Assembly: GCA_009602725.1 (NCBI GenBank)
Contig: WELB01000036.1
Span: forward strand, 390,362-454,361
DNA length: 64,000 bases
Direction of reading: 5' to 3'
DNA from: Spirogloea muscicola
Lineage: Eukaryota > Streptophyta > Zygnematophyceae > Spirogloeales > Spirogloeaceae
A program made the translations under genes and the position numbers. The stretch's first letter is position 1. Each line of letters starts with the position of its first letter. A model generated the notes under the pieces. That model searched no databases, was not told the origin of the DNA, and was given only the letters and a program-made list of their open reading frames with translations. Positions 33,835-44,924 of the stretch are shown piece after piece.

Positions 33835-35425
33835 TCAAGGTGCCAAGCGAAATGTCCAACATACATCGGGATTGTCGCATTCTATCATCTCTCCAAAAGA
33901 GACCTGCAAGGTCAACAACAAGAGATGCTGCATTTGATAATCAAGATCAATATTAGCGCCCTTCAGTAGGACTATACAGCTTAACCTTGTGGGCCTACGA
34001 AGACAGGAACATTTGAAGCATCCATCCTCATCAGCGGATGCACAAACTTCATAAGGGTGTTTGTTGCTGCTTACACGTCCGCATATGCAGTACTTAGGGC
34101 CTCCATCGTCATCATTGACCATGCTGCCTATGTAGGAGGGTGGGGTGCTCCTCTTCCTCTGACTCGCTGGCAGCGGCATCAGCTCGTAGTCCCTGTCCCG
34201 GTCCTTGTCCTTGTCCTTCTCATGGTCTCGTTCAAGATCTCGGTCTGCACTTCCAGGTCTAATCTCTAGCCTTTTGTGGGGCGGAGTCACGAAAGAAGAT
34301 CTGCGCTTCTCCAGCTGCGTCACCTGAGCACCTCCTCCAACTGGGTCCTCTAGCGGAATAGCCTTTCTATCTGTCAGTTGTCAACAGCGGTTGAATTTGA
34401 CATCAAAGTGGCCTAAGAGGCTTGTATGCACAGAGCCATGACGCACTATGTACCCTCTGCACAACCACATTAACTCCTATCTACAGGCCACATTATATTA
34501 TGCTCATCCAAAAGCCAAATGGTAGGAGGACACTGCTTCTGACATGACAGCAAGAGAATTCTTGCATCCATGCTCCTTGGGCTAGAAGTCTGATGAGCTA
34601 CCCTGTCTCAACTCCGTCTCGAATGCAGTGAGATCTTCGGTTAGACGTTTCACGTGGCTGTCGACCTGCAGGTCGTGTAGAGCCTGCATTAGCAGGCCCC
34701 ATGATCTACATACAGGTAAGAGAGGCCCAATAAGCTGCTGCATAGCACTGTTGTTTATGAACGTGGTCCATGCAAGATGTTCGACAACGTCGTTCAGGGC
34801 TGTTTGGCATGTCGCACCAGGTCATATGCCTGCTGAGCCAGCAGTGTCTTCTCCGTGCAAAGGCTGACATTCTTGTCCTGTCGTGCCTCCAGCTCCTTCC
34901 TCAGCCTTTCCACAGACTCCTGCTGATCCTGACCAACCTTCTTAGAATGCTGCAGAGAGGGCATGCTCAGACATATCTTGCACTGCTCCTGAATGTCCTT
35001 CTGGAGATCTGCATGCAACAGTGGCGAATTTTGGATATTAGCAGGAAGCGCTCTCAAAGGCAAATAAGCAGAGTCCATGAAACGGCAGCCATGACGACCC
35101 AAAGGCGCTGATCAGCACAAATGCAAGCGCAAGAACGACCGAGCTTGAGAGCACCCAAGAGTAGGAGTCTGATTCCAAGACGGACTCTGCGATCGCTCGT
35201 CGAGCTCCCTCATCGTCGACAGCAGGCGCTGGAGCTCCTGCGACAGGGAGCTGCTGTCTGCAGGGCTTCGACGTGGGGGGCTGGGTCAGGCCCACGACAC
35301 GGGCTCAGGTAACTCATGCTACCGCCGCAACTACGACGTTACGAGCAGCGCCAGAGGCTCGGCTGGGCAGAGTGCTCACAGTCAAGATAGTCCTCAAGAA
35401 AGACCCCGGTCCGCGTTAGCGCCAT
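33835..35425 (-). CDS. ING2-like chromatin protein with PHD finger
   Basis: ING proteins read H3K4 methylation through a C-terminal PHD finger and anchor histone acetyltransferase or deacetylase complexes. Exon 1 (35425-35380) reads MALTRTGVFLEDYLD, very close to the start of plant ING2 (MAIARTGVYVDDYLE). The ING coiled part follows: LPANIQ (near 35045), LLHADLQKDIQEQ, QESVERLRKELEARQDK (near 34900) and VDSHVKRLTEDLTAFETEL (near 34640). Then a charged linker of alternating Asp/Lys/Arg (near 34230) and the PHD finger, split by introns: PKYCICGRVS (near 34090) and SFGEMIECDNPDVC (33900-33860). The second half of the PHD finger is not clearly seen before 33835, so the 3' end is uncertain. Exon borders inside the middle part are approximate. 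Confidence 0.78.
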
Positions 35426-35429
35426 GGCG

Positions 35430-35700
35430 GAGGAGCGGCCGCGCCGCGGCCTGGTGGGCGGCTGCGGCGGCTGGCGGCTGGCGGCTCGCACGGAGGCTGG
35501 TGGAGGGCCGGACCAAGCGCGCCCTAAAACGGGGACCCTAAATACTTGGCCTTGACGGACGTGAGCATCGAGCACGTGAGCTTCGCCGGCTACCCTGTTG
35601 CCGACGCTCTGAATCGGCGTCGCTCCGAATTAGCGGAGGGAGGCCTCGCGTGCCGCACACGGGCTCGCCTCTTCCAAGCGGCGCCCCTGGGGTACTGGGA
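35430..35700. other. GC-rich region upstream of ING-like gene
   Basis: Probable promoter and leader of the ING-like gene. No coding pattern supported. Confidence 0.4.
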
Positions 35701-35880
35701 CGAACTCTTCCAGTAGATTTGTCAATGTACTTGCCTTGTACTTGGCCACTCAGGCCCTCCATCAATCAATACACACTCTATTCATCCAATTGGAGAAAGA
35801 AAGAGAGACTCTTTCAGTACAGGGCGATGGCTGTGATTGGCCAGCCCAACAAGAGAGTAAACAAAGTTTGAAAAAGGCCA
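35700..35880 (+). repeat. LINE family-A tail plus hairpin motif
   Basis: tgtcaatgtacttgcc, cttggccactcaggccctcc and caatacacactctattc match the end of the 3' region at 48015-48075. A ggctg...ggccagcc hairpin (35829-35846) follows in the orientation opposite to that usual for this tail. Confidence 0.6.
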
Positions 35881-35929
35881 GATAGCCTATGCGCTAAAGC
35901 ACATAGGCTATCGGGCACCAGTGGCTTTC

Positions 35930-36220
35930 ACCATCTCCGATACCTCCTTGACCTCTCCCATCCTTTTTCAGGCCTCCGGCTTTCGTGGCGGCGCTCCAGC
36001 TCCCCAACTTAGCTTGTCAGATTTGTTTGTGCTCACCCGTGGATACTAATGTCACCTTAGGCACCTTCGTTTAGGTTTAATGTCACCTTAGGCACCTTCG
36101 TTTAGGTCTCCGCATTATGTAGCCCTGTTTCGTATGCCCTAGACTCTGCCTGAAAAATGTATCGGCTTGAACTGGCCTCCATTTCATTACATGCGCCCCG
36201 CGCGCCTTCTCTCCCCACTT
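35930..36220 (+). mobile_element. Truncated LINE 3' end, family B
   Basis: The frame ends SDLFVLTRGY-stop (TAA at about 36049). The tail then reads aatgtcaccttaggcacc, ccgcattatgtagccctg, gcctgaaaaatgtatcgg, ggcctccatttcattac and cgcgcgccttctctcc. A 30-bp unit of the tail is duplicated in tandem at 36049-36108. Further LINE-tail pieces with the GGCTGG hairpin occur to about 36760. Confidence 0.7.
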
Positions 36221-36939
36221 AACTCATCTGACTTTCTGTTGAGCAGAGAGGAAGCAGCTCTTTCGTATCTTTGCCCTTTCAGTTGAGAAGGCCGCACTGA
36301 CTCCGCCATACTTTCTTGGGCTGGCCTCTCACAGCCTTGTCCAATCTTTTCGGTCTCTCACAGCCCTCGCCCCTTCTGGAAGAGCTGCTTCTCTTCCACA
36401 GACATTGCCCCTTTCTGGGAAGCACTTCCAAGCTCGCATAGGCGGACTATGCCAGCTTGAAAGGCACAGTCCCCATACCGCATGCGGCGGACGAGCAGGC
36501 CGTCTCCGAGTTGAAAGGGCTGCTCAAGGACGATTGGTCTTACCTGGCCCCTTTCCATCAGCTCTCCGGGGGCGTCAAAGTGCCTAGACGCTCTTCTACC
36601 ATAAGGACCACCTCTGTGTAGATCGCTTTTGTTCGTGCGTTATGGACATCTACGGCGGCATGCAGTATGAAGTGGTGCTTCCTCCTCCATCGCCTTGCCC
36701 AATTTGTAGACGCACTCTGGTCGGGCCAGTAGCTGTAGGCATACTAGCGTCCCGCAGCCATTGCTTGCTCATATAAAATGCGGCGTCCCTGGGCTGGCCT
36801 CTTACGGCATCGCCTTTACTTGCCACAGCAAGCGCTATTTTCCCTTTCATTGTGTACTGCCTATGTTTGGCCTCCCTCTCATCTCCTGTGCACCGTGCGC
36901 CTACTTGTCTTTGCATGCGCACCGCGCCCTTCTCTCTTT

Positions 36940-37440
36940 TGCACCAGAAAGCTGGGCGAGCTCTAGTTGGTGGCAGAATGGCTTGGAATTGGCCATCTGG
37001 TATACAGGCATAGTTAGCGACCTTCATCTGTTGACCCGTCGTGCTTACTGAGCGGGTCAGGTTGCAGTGGGTAACGTACCTCATCAGATGCGTTTGCCGT
37101 AGTATTGAAGAAGAAAGTGCTCGCCCATTGAGAATAGGGGCTGGAACAACCAGCCCGAAAAAGAATGAACAGAGTACGAGAAGGGGGCCAGGGGAAGCGC
37201 TAAGTAACAGAAACAAAGCTGCTACGAGACACTCAGTAACCCCTGCTAAGCAGCCGCAGATCAGAGATGCTGGGCTCCTGGAAGTGGGTCCCCTGGCCAG
37301 AGCCAGAGGCAGCAGCGAGGGCTCTGCCGGCACGAAGGTGCAGCGCCCGGGCCATGGACCTCTGCAGCGAGACGGCCAGGTAGTATTTGGCCACTTTGGC
37401 CTTCCATTACTCAATACACACCACATCTCTCGCTTCCTTG
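36940..37440 (+). mobile_element. Truncated LINE 3' end, family A, split by a later LINE
   Basis: LHQKAGRALVGGR (36945-36975) and DLHLLTR...Y-stop (37020-37051) match the copy at 47880-47984. The tail ggtcaggttgcagtggg to tgcgtttgcc is interrupted at 37107 and resumes at 37380 with ttggccactttggccttcc and ctcaatacacacc. Confidence 0.75.
37107..37379 (-). mobile_element. 5'-truncated LINE, family C, with target duplication
   Basis: A 273-bp insert flanked by GTAGTATT on both sides (37099-37106 and 37380-37387). Read on the minus strand it is open from its first bases: LAVSLQRSMARALHLRAG, then SISDLRLLSRGY-stop (37233). The tail holds the hairpin ggggctggaacaaccagccc and ends in TTCTTCTTC. It is the clearest integration in the window: single orientation, truncated 5' end, 3' end at a TTC repeat, 8-bp target duplication. 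Confidence 0.88.
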
Positions 37441-37495
37441 GCCGCTTTACCACCCGCTCAGCCTCTGCTTCCAAACACGAAGCGGGCTCGCCGCC

Positions 37496-39997
37496 ATGAC
37501 GCTCGCCCGCGCAGCGGCGGCCTCACTCGGCGCCGCCACGGCCGCCGGCGCTGCAGGCGCCGCCCCAAAGGCCGGGTCACGGCCGCGCGGCTGCATCTCC
37601 GCCTCCTGCGCCAGGCCGGCACCGCAGCAGCTCCGGGGAGGATGCTCCTTGGTGGAGCCCCGGCCGCAAGGCCTGCTCCGAGCTGGCTGTGGAGCGAAGG
37701 GCCACCGCAGAGTGGCCCCTGGCGTTGTCTCTTGTCAGAGAGTCACAGCTGGTGCGATGCCAAAACATGGTCAATCTGATCAGCAATTACACTGAGGCTT
37801 GTGTAGTCCTTGAATTGTCAGTCAATCAGAATGATGCGTGTATTCTGGTCATGAGTGGTTGACCCTCCCTAATGCTGCTGCTTGCTATCTATGCTCTCTA
37901 TCTACACCTCAGCGTCCTCATCGTCCAGTGAAGCTGCTACCCCAGCTGTGGCTAGGCGAGCAGCCTTGGCATTCTCAGCTGCCGTACTTGCCCTTCCTAC
38001 TGTACCAGCTGCAGTTGCTGAAAGTAAGCAGGTAGCAGTATGGCTATCAAGCTCATTGCTCCTGGCCTGCTACTGGGCTGCATCATCTCATGTTTGAGGT
38101 TGTTCTAATATCTGTTGTATTTGTATTCCTCTTGCTCTACAAAGTTGTCAGGCAATGCACTGAGCTGATTGAATCTGTTCAAGCTTGACAAAACACCTGC
38201 AGAAATATCATTGTGGGTGCTACTATGCTAATCTGACCTATAGCGACATGGGTCGGTGTGCCTCTGCAGCTCTGACTGAGCCAAAAGGACCTCTGGCTCT
38301 GTATGAGAATAGCACAGAGGGTTACTCCTTGTTAGTGCCCAAAGGTATTGCAATGTACAAGCACAACATCTTGATAAGCAGGCATCGGCCTCAACATCTG
38401 TGCTGTGGCTGCAACTTTGCTTTGGGGCAATGCTGTTGTTGAAGATCCACCTTGATATCAAGCTCCCCTGCTTCTGTATTGCACATTATGGCACACGATA
38501 TGGAGGATGTCTCATTTTGCTTCTTATCCATGCATTTCAACGTGCTCATGTGTGATAGAGTGGGAGAAAGGCGAAGGAAAGACAGGCACACGGACCGTGA
38601 CAGCATTCTTCCCCCACGGGGACACCGAAACAAACGGTATGACCTGGTGACAACAGGCTGTAATGCTATGGAAGATAGAAATGAAACTATGACTCGTCCT
38701 TCTGATTCATAAGTAAGATGGTGTCAAGGTTTGAGACTGTATTAAATCACTTGTTGGAATCTGATGCAGTCAATATTGTGGTCACATTTCTGGGAGCTGA
38801 CTACACAAACATGGGTTCTTTTGGATCACCATTTGCTTTTGGCGAAAGCTTGGTAAGCAATCTCAGTGTCTCCATCTACTATGTCAAGATTTGAGCAGGA
38901 GGGCTTGGTGACATTTTTCAAATTGCATCACCAAAAGGGCTCCCTTCCCTAATCTGCATTTGCCCGATGCAATGTTTGTGTCAGCAAAATGGAGGACAGG
39001 CATGGCTGTGAGTAGTGATGTAACCTTATATGCTTGACTTGGCATGGAGAAAGCTCTCCAGCTTCAGAGCAATCTTGGAATGTGCGTTCATTTCCTGAGT
39101 GTGCAGGTGAACTCTCTGGACAGGAGCTGGAAACGCCCACCTGGCCAGAAGGCACGCCTGATTGATGCAAGGCTTCTGAATGGTTGGCACTGTACCTCAA
39201 CCTAACAGCACTTTTCGATGAACACTTATGAAGCTCTCTGTCAAGCCGGGCTTGTTGCAGGCACTGTGGAGAGATTGTGAGTGGTATGACACGATAAGAA
39301 TTTCATAGTACTGACGATGCACTCATTGGTGGTGCGCTGTGCTTATACCTGCTCTCATATGTTGCCTGAGCATGTGCTGCAGGACATTATTTTGTAGAGT
39401 ATACCCTGGAGACCCCAGAAAAAACAAGAGGCATCTCTTGGCAGTTGTTGGCATGAATTCCAACGGCTGGGTCAACCGCCTCTTGACAGTCACAGGACAG
39501 GTACATCCTGTGCTTGCTTCATGTCTCTCATTCAGCATATTGGGCAACAACTGTGCACGTCCTGTTATCAAACCGAAGCTGACTTTCTCCATGGACGCCT
39601 GGGCACTTGTAGCAGTGCGTAACAATGTATAGGTGGAAAAGAGCTCGCTTGCGTGAAGTCATGTTGTTGTCTCAGTCGCAGTCAGCTGTGCTTCCCATTG
39701 AAGCACTGAGATGGACAGTGTTTGCTCCTCTCAGTATCGAGAAGAGGATGCGGGGAAGTTTTCAGACTTATTTGAGAAGGTAAATCTTCGACAGTCTGAG
39801 CTGCTAGGCCATTGGCAACAAATTGACTATGTCTGACATGCTTGGCCTGAGCTTCCCTCCCTTAGATGAAGTTCAGGTCTATTGAGCAGCTTGGCCAGAA
39901 TCTTACTCAAAATTACCCCTTGTGTTTGATCACGCAGATCAGCTCATCATTCTCTGTCAAAGATTTCGGACCATCAAATGGTGCTGAAGGTGTATGA
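37496..39997 (+). CDS. PsbP-domain protein of the thylakoid lumen
   Basis: PsbP-domain proteins are lumenal photosystem II or NDH helper proteins. Start ATG at 37496 (MTLARAAAASLGAA, a chloroplast transit peptide). Near 37915-38026 comes a lumen-targeting segment, VARRAALAFSAAVLALP ending VPAAVA-ES, with a twin arginine before the hydrophobic stretch, suggesting Tat import. PsbP blocks follow: LYENSTEGYSLLVPKG (38310), DYTNMGSFGSPFAFGESL (38800-38850), VNSLDRSWKRPPGQKARLID (39110-39180), HYFVEYTLETPEK and KRHLLAVVGMNSNGWVNRL (39383-39500), YREEDAGKFSDLFEK (39735-39779) and the last exon 39938-39997 (stop TGA). Within the exon 39383-39500 the frame slips at a run of six A (39417-39424); seven would keep it open, so an indel error is likely. 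Middle exons are approximate. Confidence 0.82.
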
Positions 39998-40224
39998 GGG
40001 GCAAGCTTTAGCTGCATGCTATCGTCTGGCTCTGTCGCTCATTAACTGGGTCAATGGTGTCCCATTTGACACTAAGGCCACATTGTTGTCTTGCTGATGC
40101 TCTTCGTCGCTGTTTGCTGATAGTGCAGCACTTTGTTCTACTTGAAATGTGTGCTTGTTACCGGAGATCTAGGGAGAATTATGATACGGATTATGACTGG
40201 GTGTGAGCGGAGTTGATTAGTTTT

Positions 40225-40640
40225 CAAGGCACATGAGCCATCACAACACACGATCTCCGACTCCACCAGCAGCCACAGGGCGCGCAGACGCCGTCCAGGA
40301 CAGGCCTCGTTCAGCAGATCCTGGCAGTACATCGACAAAACGAAGCTCTTCTGGATGGGGCGTTGGCTGTGAACGGCCAGCCCGAAATCAGGGGGAATAC
40401 AAGCATAAGAGGGAAGCGGACCCGCCAGCAGGTGGCCACCGGAAGGTACGCGGGGGCTTCCACAGTCGCCTGAGTGCCGAGGCTAGGAAGTGAAAGAATG
40501 CGGCTGCTGATATTAAAGAATCGGCTGTGAACTGCCAGCCAGATGCATACAGGTGTTCATGACGGAGCCAAAGGCTAGGCAGACAGGGCGCCCTCAGTAC
40601 CCCCGTGTAAAGTGTGAGAGCCGCGCATCGGGCCCGGGCA
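40225..40640 (-). repeat. LINE-tail repeats, two hairpin copies
   Basis: Two hairpin motifs, ggctgtgaacggccagcc (40365-40382) and ggctgtgaactgccagcc (40523-40540). The stretch 40505-40600 is the reverse complement of 54230-54305 (gggcgccctgtctgcctagc, cgtcatgaacacctgtatgc). Confidence 0.65.
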
Positions 40641-40882
40641 AGACTGGACAAGGGCCGACGGGCCCGGAAAGGGGGATGCTGACGGGCTGATGGCCAGCCC
40701 AGTGGGGATAGCAGGCGCCGCGAGCGGTGGAGAGCCGACTGCCGGTGGCTGCCAGGAACGTGGACTACTGGAGGTCATCTGCTGTCAGGCGAAACGGCGG
40801 GTGCGCAGAGCGGGGCCCGGTCGGTGGCGGCGTCAGTGCCGCGGCGCTGGTGGGCGCGGCGCCCGCCGTGGCGCGCGCGCGC

Positions 40883-40915
40883 NNNNNNNNNNNNNNNNNN
40901 NNNNNNNNNNNNNNN
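40883..40915. other. Assembly gap (33 N)
   Basis: N run just before the BSD-domain coding region, in GCG-rich DNA. Confidence 0.99.
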
Positions 40916-43412
40916 CGAGCGCCGCCATGGCGACGGCGCGGGGGCAGCCGGCGCGCCGTCCCCGCCGCCGCCTCCGCTGCAGCAGGGCGTGCGCGGCGAC
41001 CTGTCGGCCCTCAAGCAGAGCTTCACGCGAAGCTTCCGTGGCGTGGCCTCCTTCCTGGCTGGCGACGCCGAGGCCGCGCGCCAGCCCGACGGCGAGCTGC
41101 GCGAGCTCGAGGAGGGGGAGGCTGAGGACGGCGACAGTGGCTCCGAGGCCCCCGAGGTGGAGCTCGGCCCGCCGCCGGCGGCCATGGAGGGCGGCGGCGA
41201 GCCGGGCCCGCTCCTTGGGGCAGCGTCTCCAGCGATGGCCGCCGCCAGGCAGCCGCCGTTGAAGGCCAACTTGGAGCTGCCAGGGCCGGTGGCGTCAATG
41301 AATGCCGAGGCGCGCCCGTCTGAGGCCGAGGCCGAGGTGAGCGCCGCGGCGGCGGCCATCACTCCGGGGCCCGCCGCCGCTGTCGCCGGCGAGCTCGGCT
41401 CCCCTCGCCGCCGCCAGGAGTCGGTGTTCAAGAGCCTGCGCACGGACCTCGCGGAGCTCAAGGGCAGCGTCACCAGCGGCCTCTCCAAGCTCTCCACCGT
41501 CATCCGCGTCGTCACCGGCGAGGACCTGGCCAAGTCCCCTCCTGCAACCGAGGCGCACGGGGCCGCTACCGCTGCAGCTGACTCGAAGCCTGAAGCGGAT
41601 GCCGAGGACTCTCAAGCTGCAGTGCCAGTACCCAACGGTGACGACTACCTGTTGCCAGCCACGGCATGGTCGGGGCAGGCCGCTCCCTTGCTGGCCGCCG
41701 TCGGAGAGGACATACACCACTTCCGTGACTCCGTTGCCAGCAGCTTGCTGGGCATCTCCAGGTTCACCTCGAGCCTCTTCAAGAACGCGCGGCTGGCGTC
41801 CGAGGACGACTTCGGGAGCGACAATGAGTACGACTACAAGAGCATCGCGATCACTGACGAGGTGGTGTCCTTCGCCAACAACATTGCAATGCACCCCGAG
41901 ACGTGGCTAGACTTCCCCCTCCCCGCCAACGACGACGAATGTGAGTTGCACTTACGGGACTGGCAGTGACCCAATACTTTGTACCAAGCTATTCATTGAC
42001 ATGCAACATGGAAGGTCCATTGCAGTTGCTCGCTGTGCCAACACATTGCTGGCCTCGTCAGATGCCACTCGTCCTCTATCATGCTGTTGCAGCAGTGTCA
42101 AGGACGTCTGCAGGCCTGGATGTTTACTTGGCCTTGCCAACTCCCCCCAACGGCAGGAAAGCCCAGCTCGACAGGCTTGGCACACGGACGGCCAACTCAT
42201 TGGCATTGCTGTGGTCGTTTGCAGCCTTTGAGCTGTCAATGGTCCAGGGGGAGCACATAGAGGTCTTGGAATACGCATCGCCTAGGCTGGCAGCGCTGCG
42301 TCTTGAGCTCACGCCACAGTGCATGACCGTGGACCGTTTCTGGAAAATCTACTTTGTCCTACTCCACTCGCGCCTGACTTCACAGCAAGCGTCCCTCCTC
42401 TCAACCCCCCAGGTCCACATGCTTCGACGAGTTCCCTGTCCCGCTGACTTATTACTTTGCAGTAGTTGCCAGCTTCAGTGATGTTGGATAGAGTAAGATG
42501 AGTGAATTGGAATGTCACTCGCACACGGCACAGAATGCTGAGCTGCTGACTGCGTTCATATGATGCATGCTCTTCACTTGCTCACCTGCTCAGCTTTGCT
42601 TCTGTGGCCTGCGGCAGATTGTTGAGGCCAGAGCTCTTGTGCTGGAAACATTGCGCAAGAAGTCAGTTGATGAGCAAGCGGGAGGCGACTCTGCAGGCAC
42701 AGAAGGAGGGCAGCCAAAGACTGCCAAGCAAGCACTGCAGGCGCAGAGCGAGAGTCAGCCTACATTGGCAGACAGTGATGATCATGAGACCGCCGACATC
42801 CAGCAAAAGGCAACAGCTGTCCTGCAACAGGTGGCGCTTGGCCCGCTTCCATTGGCAGATGGCAACAAAGACACCAGCAAGGAAGCATTCGCCAATATAG
42901 AGAAGTCGTCAGGCGAAGTGAGTCAAGCAGCAGAGTCCAGCAGCAGAAGTGCACCTCAAGCAGTATTGGCTTTGGCTGTCAGTCAGAGTCCCGAGGGCGC
43001 TGAGGAGGCAGAGGCCGATGAGTGGCTCCGTCAGGAGGAGGAAGCAGCGAGCGACCTGGACATCCAGCGACTGCGTAGCTCAAGCACCCCAGTTGCCGCA
43101 GGCGGTGCTGAGGACGATGACGAAGAGGATGTGTCCTTCAGCGACCTGGAGGAGGGCGAGGAGGGCGAAGGCATGGACAAGGCAAAAGCCGAGCAGGCGC
43201 CGCCGGGGGGGTGGGTGCAGCTGAAGTCGGTGGGTGGCAACGATAGTGGTGGCAGGGAGGGCGCCGCAGGCAAGATTGAGGCGGCGGCGCAAGCTTCAGC
43301 CTCTGGCAGGGCAGCTGAGGACGTGGAGAAGGGGTCACCAACAGGCTCCTCAGAGAAGGCGGACTCGGCTGACTGGCTCAAGGTGGAGGAGGACGCGTAT
43401 GGCTCCAACTGA
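40916..43412 (+). CDS. BSD-domain protein (plant/algal type)
   Basis: The frame is open from the gap to a splice site at 41940, then 42225-42412 and 42618-43412 (stop TGA). Conserved blocks: VRGDLSALKQSFTRSFRGVA and FKSLRTDLAELKGSV (amphipathic helices before the domain), ITDEVVSFANNIAMHPETWL and DFPLP, then EHIEVLEYASPRLAALRLEL, DRFWKIYFVLLHSRL and LLSTPQIVEARALVLETL. The FWKIYFVLLHxRL core with the paired aromatic residues is the BSD domain (found in TFIIH p62 and synapse-associated proteins); plant members are of unknown role. The C-terminal third is acidic and ends in two WLKVEEDAYGSN-like tryptophan motifs (EADEWLRQEEEAA, SADWLKVEEDAY). The start codon is in or before the gap; an ATG at 40927 is in a different frame. 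Confidence 0.85.
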
Positions 43413-44924
43413 TGTACTGGGCCCAAAGCAATGAGGGAAGGCCTTTTGTTAGTGGTGGTAGCGACTGCTCCACTGGCCAGTTAATAGTCCTCACAAGCAC
43501 GAAGCTCCTCCGAAGGTCCTCTGGCTTCGTATGTGTAATTAACGTCTCTGATGTAGAAGGTACCATGCAGGATGCCATTCTCAAGAAGGTGAGCGGAAAG
43601 GGCTGTATAGTGTGGAAAATATGCGCAAAATGCGCAAACTCGGTCGCAGTTCTTCTGTCTACTGTGGCCATGTACAGAGACGCTGGCTCTTGCAAGAAAT
43701 TGATTGCGAGCCAACCAGCGAGCACACCAATCCTTAGCAAAGTTCAGGAAGCTGCTGCAAAGGCCGTCCTTGGCCTTACATGAAGAGCCGCCTTGCCCTA
43801 TCGTTGCTGACCTAATCAGGAGCAGAGGCCACCTTGTATGGCGTGAGACTGCCGCTTCGGTCGCATCTCCATGCAGCAAGATTAAGCAGGGCTACCTCAC
43901 AACTTGTCGAGGCATTGTGCACCCTAAGCCTTCTCACTGCAAATCACTGCTGAGTATCCATGATAGACACCAAACGACTTCTGACCTAGGATGAGCGATT
44001 CAGCTTTATCGTAGCATTAGGCATGTGCGTCTATAGCACGCACTGGAGCTACATAAATTGCAGTATTGAACATGCACTCAAGTAACCTGCAGCATTCGGC
44101 ATAGCCCTGGGCAACTTTGCCCCGAGGCTATGGTCTGAACCTCTGGCGAGTAGTACCTTGCCTGAGTATCTGCACGCCAAAGGCCTTGCACGGCCCCAGT
44201 CAAGTCACAATCCCACATGCAAAGACGAGCTCTCGGTCTAGGTGCTACACTGCAGTACGTGTGCGCTCTGGCTATCATGCATGGGACAGTGACTGCTTCT
44301 CATTCACCTCACATTTCCCCTGCTCATATACTGAGACAGCCCTTGCGTTGTAGTGGTCATGACATTTGATTTTGTTCGTTGACTTCATGGCAAACCGGCA
44401 CGACAAAACCTCAGCTGCTCGCATCAGGTCAGTTGCAGTAGATTGCAAGCTTTGGCAAGGGGGCAGATGTGAGGAACTTGCCGTCCTGACTTTGTCATTG
44501 TAGGACAACAGGAGACAGCAAGTGCTAAGATGGCCAAATGATGATGGTCACAGCAGTGGAGTTGGCCAGATTTGGAGGTCAAAGTTCGATGTATTGTCAC
44601 AGCAACTGACCTGCCTGACAGACATAGAGCAAGGCAAGACTGAGCACGATGCACTGCACTGCAAACCTGATCTGAGAGGTCGAATTGTGTTACTGCCGAT
44701 GCTGCATATGGAGAGCTTTTGCCTGGGGAAAACCCGTACTTCACCTCTTCAGGACTTGTCTTAAGTTATGTACTAGCTCATAAGCTGGTCAGCTCACAAT
44801 GTGCATTGTGAGGGAGGTTGGTGCGCAATCCAACACGACATTGCCAGCGAGCTAGAGCGGGTGCAGGCAGAAGTGGCTTAAGCACTAGCTTTAGCTAAAT
44901 GTAGAAGAAGGAGCGTGACATTTG
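43413..44924. other. Intergenic, no gene recognised
   Basis: Convergent ends of the BSD gene and the polyQ gene. Frames are short and without family signature. Confidence 0.5.

Noticed and set aside
35038-35295. Minus-strand frame with a hydrophobic stretch as a membrane protein
   Set aside because: It lies in the intron between exon 1 and exon 2 of the ING-like gene and shows no family pattern.
43413-44924. Several frames of 60-130 codons after the BSD gene
   Set aside because: No codon or motif pattern, frames on both strands of similar quality; treated as intergenic.
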